IMG/VR virus record: IMGVR_UViG_3300049728_000037
Location: 1-26,015 of that record
DNA length: 26,015 nt
Reading direction: 5' to 3' (one strand)
Source: a virus
The notes under the pieces are model-generated. The model saw only the letters and a program-made list of their open reading frames with translations, searched no databases and was not told where the DNA came from. Both the position numbers and the translations under genes were made by a program. Positions 23,797 through 26,015 of this stretch are shown here, one piece after another (position 1 is the first letter of the stretch; the number at the start of each line of letters is the position of its first letter).

Positions 23797-24045
23797 TCAG
23801 TTCTCCTTGAAATTCTCTGGGTTAGCCGCGTACTCGGCCACTTGCTGCTCCCAATCGTGAATCTGAGAGTTCTGCCTCTTTTGGTTGCGGGTTTCGCGCT
23901 GATACTTGAGCGCATCGATCTCTTTGCCTTGAGCTAGAATGAGTTCCTCTAAGCGACCGATATGCTCACGCATGGCCTTGAGTGCAGCGCCTACGTCTTT
24001 CCAGCCGATCAGCGCACGTAGCCATTCGCGAATCATCGCAATCAT
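23797..24045 (-). CDS. Small coiled-coil protein, 82 aa
   Basis: ATG 24045 is chosen because AGGGG lies 7 bases upstream; a longer form would start at TTG 24069 inside the terminase gene. The N-terminus has a short amphipathic or membrane-leaning helix (IAMIREWLRALIGW), followed by a coiled coil (MREHIGRLEELILAQGKEID) and a polar tail (QNSQIHDWEQQVAEYAANPE). It begins 15 bases after the terminase stop and ends one base before the His-rich gene's start. It may be a small accessory protein of the packaging or portal module; the family is not recognised. Confidence 0.65.
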   Translation of the reverse strand: MIAMIREWLRALIGWKDVGAALKAMREHIGRLEELILAQGKEIDALKYQRETRNQKRQNSQIHDWEQQVAEYAANPENFKEN

Positions 24046-24059
24046 GATAACACCCCTTG

Positions 24060-25640
24060 TCAATCCCAATACGACTTTGGCTCTTTGAGCTTCTGCCTGC
24101 GCTCGGTTTCAGCCAGCTTTGCAAAGTGAAGCGCCATCGGGTCGGTGATTGCTGCCTGCTCCTTGACGACCTTCTCTTCCCTCGTCTCAGCCATAGGATT
24201 CGCACCAAACGTCATTGCCAGCATATCGCCACAGTCGGGCGAGTCCACGCCACGATCCCGCATATCCTCTTTTCGCTCTAATTGAATGACGCTCTTAGGG
24301 TTATCAGTGTCGTAATGAGGGCCGGTCAAGTCCCTCTCTAGCTCAGGATCATCGTCAATCTGGCCGTATTCGATCCATGCCTTTGTGAGTCCCCAGACCT
24401 CAGCCCTGCGGTTGAAGTACATGAATGGATCACACGGCTTATAACCACCGTGGAACTCCTGAACGCTGAACCAGGGATGATCGGCAAACCATCGCGCCAG
24501 AGCCGTTTCAGGCCATTCCCTACGCGGCTGATTTGGCTTGGGTAGCATCATGCGGAGATGGTCCGCCACAGCGCCGCCGATCCCGTCTCCATCAATGATG
24601 ATGCAGCGGGGATTCTCCTCCATAATCAGTAGCGCAATGCGCCCGGACTGGTCAGGGATGGATAGGCCGCGCCACTTGTGCAGGACGTGCGAAACCGGCC
24701 CCTGTCGCCAACCGACAACGGTTTGATTGAATCCCGAACGGGCAATATCTGCCGACATGATCTTATAGCCGCTCGGCTGGGCTTTGCGCTTGCGGGCCGC
24801 CGCCACCCTGTCTTGTGGAATGAACTGCAATCCTCCTGCACGGGGGAACTCGCCACGAACGCGAACCCGCACAAAGTCCGAATCCTCGCCAAAGTCTTGG
24901 ACCCACCGATCTATCTGCTCTTTGTTTGTGCCGGGAACTGTCCGAGAGTCGATGTGTCGAGTCACCCAGCGATGAGACTGAGCGCCAAAACAGGTAGCAA
25001 AGGGCGTGTCGTTTTGCGTTGGGTTGCCGAAGACAAGGAAGATGATCTCGGTTTCCTCATCGGTTAGAGCGCCTTCTGCCACATCCCATACAGCTTTCGG
25101 GATGGCCGAACCCTCGTCAAACACAAGCAGAATGCGCTTGCGCTTGTTGTGCAGCCCTTGGAATGCCTCGGTATTGTTCTCAGACCAAGTTTCTCGGTCG
25201 AGACGCCAGGTATCCTCATGCCCCTTTTCCCGCGAGGTGATGCGCGTTGCAGAGGTCTTCCACCATTCGCGGTTGATCGAAAGACCAAACCACTTCAGTA
25301 TCTCCGGCCAGGTCTTAGTAGTGAGCTGATCCTCTGTGTTGGCCGTCACAAGCGCACGACAGTCGTCACATGTGCTCATTGCCCAATCGGAGATCATCGC
25401 AATGAGCGCAGTCTTGCCGATTCCATGCCCAGAAGCAACGGCGATTTTGAGTGGCTGGTGCCGAAAGGGGGAGTTTAGATGCTTGCCGATGACAGAGAGA
25501 ATATCTTCCTGCCATTCCTTGATCTGTTCATCTTCAAGTTGGCCCGGTTCGCCCCAAGGATAAGCGTAGCGGACGAATCCAAGCGGATCGCGCGTGAACT
25601 GAGCTATGTCGGCAACTAGGTCCTCTTGGTGCGATTTCAT
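24060..25640 (-). CDS. terL: Terminase large subunit
   Basis: This 526-aa protein is the motor that pumps DNA into the procapsid and cuts it. Walker A is ASGHGIGKT (residues 69-77, K76, T77). Walker B is ILLVFDE (170-176, catalytic E176). The coupling segment is VFGNPTQ (203-209). The C-terminal RNase H-like nuclease shows MSADIARSG (D298), IIIDGDG (D350) and SPDCGDM (D469 or D472), which would bind two metal ions. All key residues are present, so it should be active. The start overlaps the preceding small gene (ATGA). Length and motif spacing are normal for phage terminases. The headful or cos packaging type cannot be told from sequence alone. Confidence 0.96.
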   Translation of the reverse strand: MKSHQEDLVADIAQFTRDPLGFVRYAYPWGEPGQLEDEQIKEWQEDILSVIGKHLNSPFRHQPLKIAVASGHGIGKTALIAMISDWAMSTCDDCRALVTANTEDQLTTKTWPEILKWFGLSINREWWKTSATRITSREKGHEDTWRLDRETWSENNTEAFQGLHNKRKRILLVFDEGSAIPKAVWDVAEGALTDEETEIIFLVFGNPTQNDTPFATCFGAQSHRWVTRHIDSRTVPGTNKEQIDRWVQDFGEDSDFVRVRVRGEFPRAGGLQFIPQDRVAAARKRKAQPSGYKIMSADIARSGFNQTVVGWRQGPVSHVLHKWRGLSIPDQSGRIALLIMEENPRCIIIDGDGIGGAVADHLRMMLPKPNQPRREWPETALARWFADHPWFSVQEFHGGYKPCDPFMYFNRRAEVWGLTKAWIEYGQIDDDPELERDLTGPHYDTDNPKSVIQLERKEDMRDRGVDSPDCGDMLAMTFGANPMAETREEKVVKEQAAITDPMALHFAKLAETERRQKLKEPKSYWD

Positions 25641-25897
25641 TTAGCCTTGCACCACTTCTGATGGCCGATCAGAGCGCCGCAGTCAGCGCATGGCGGCTCA
25701 TTTGCGGGCCACATTCTCCGAGGGTACTCATCGCGCGTCGATATGCTTTCCATGTTTGGCAGGGCTGCCGCCTGTGCCGGAATCTCAAGGTTAGGTCTTC
25801 CACCTTTGCGACTCTTGCGCATGGCCTGAGTCCGCCGCGCCCACTCCGATTTGATCTGCGCATCGGTAGCCTGCCGCAATGCTTCCTCAATCAACAT
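25637..25897 (-). CDS. Small protein with C-terminal zinc-finger-like motif, 86 aa
   Basis: The gene lies between the two terminase genes and overlaps the large subunit by 4 bases. The N-terminus is helical (LRQATDAQIKSEWARR), followed by a basic patch (MRKSRKGGRP). The C-terminus has C70-x2-C73-x5-H79-x3-C83 (CADCGALIGHQKWC), a likely zinc site. Small 'basic plus zinc-knuckle' proteins are common beside terminases and may bind DNA or regulate packaging. The start at 25897 lacks a good Shine-Dalgarno. The protein could assist the terminase, but this is inferred. Confidence 0.7.
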   Translation of the reverse strand: MLIEEALRQATDAQIKSEWARRTQAMRKSRKGGRPNLEIPAQAAALPNMESISTRDEYPRRMWPANEPPCADCGALIGHQKWCKAK

Positions 25898-25919
25898 GCT
25901 GTTAGCTTACTACATGTTG

Positions 25920-26015
25920 TTAGACATCCGCAATCACCCGCTTGATCGCCACTTCGCCGGAGTGGTTCAAATCGACCTTCTCGCCGTATTTCTTTGGAGC
26001 CAGCTTGCTCATCAG
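25920..26015 (-). CDS. Probable terminase small subunit, C-terminal end (partial)
   Basis: Only the last 31 codons are visible, open at the right edge and ending in TAA at 25920. The peptide MSKLAPKKYGEKVDLNHSGE resembles the tail of phage small terminases, which often read '..KL.PKKYGDR.E..HSG..'. Small subunits recognise the phage DNA and hand it to the large subunit. The position just upstream of the large terminase supports the call, but too little is visible for certainty. Confidence 0.6.
   Translation of the reverse strand: MMSKLAPKKYGEKVDLNHSGEVAIKRVIADV

Noticed and set aside
1-26015. tRNA genes, CRISPR arrays or insertion sequences
   Set aside because: No cloverleaf-like segment, regular repeat-spacer pattern or transposase frame was seen on either strand.

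Overview
This 26 kb window is a head-to-tail block of a tailed-phage (or prophage) genome, probably with a short, podovirus-like tail. All recognisable genes lie on the minus strand and read from right to left. They are packed as ATGA/GTGA/TAATG overlaps or a few bases apart, and the longest gene-free stretch is about 160 bases. No integrase, repressor, tRNA, CRISPR array or host gene is visible, so lytic or lysogenic lifestyle cannot be decided. The host cannot be proven. The fairly high GC and the style of the secreted-looking fibre proteins recall phage-like regions of soil bacteria such as Acidobacteriota, but that is a low-confidence inference.

Layout in transcription order (right to left): the end of a probable terminase small subunit (25920-26015, cut by the window edge); a small zinc-finger-like protein; the large terminase with intact ATPase and nuclease motifs; six tiny genes (82, 105, 96, 70, 67 and 79 aa), one strikingly histidine-rich; an 843-aa portal protein; a probable scaffold protein; a 96-aa helical protein flanked by 13-bp direct repeats; the major capsid protein; a GroES-like co-chaperonin directly downstream of the capsid gene; and two proteins of unknown function, one with a zinc-ribbon-like motif. 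After these come a probable head-tail connector (283 aa), a beta-rich structural protein (293 aa), a 1394-aa tail-nozzle-like protein, a fibronectin-like accessory protein, a very short overlapping ORF, three Ala/Gly/Gln-rich probable internal (ejection) proteins, two appendage proteins, a 1067-aa tail-fibre-like protein carrying a GH54 alpha-L-arabinofuranosidase-type domain, and a second signal-peptide-bearing protein cut by the left edge.

Together the genes cover DNA packaging (terminase, portal), capsid assembly and folding (scaffold, capsid protein, GroES-like protein), neck and tail, DNA ejection, and host-surface recognition or degradation. The most notable points are the GH54-type domain with conserved cysteines and catalytic-type acidic residues in a phage protein that begins with a signal-peptide-like segment, and the phage-encoded co-chaperonin beside the capsid gene. 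Others are a beta module shared by three neighbouring tail-region genes, the His-rich mini-protein, and several small RNA hairpins at gene boundaries. All family calls were made by reading motifs; no database search was run.
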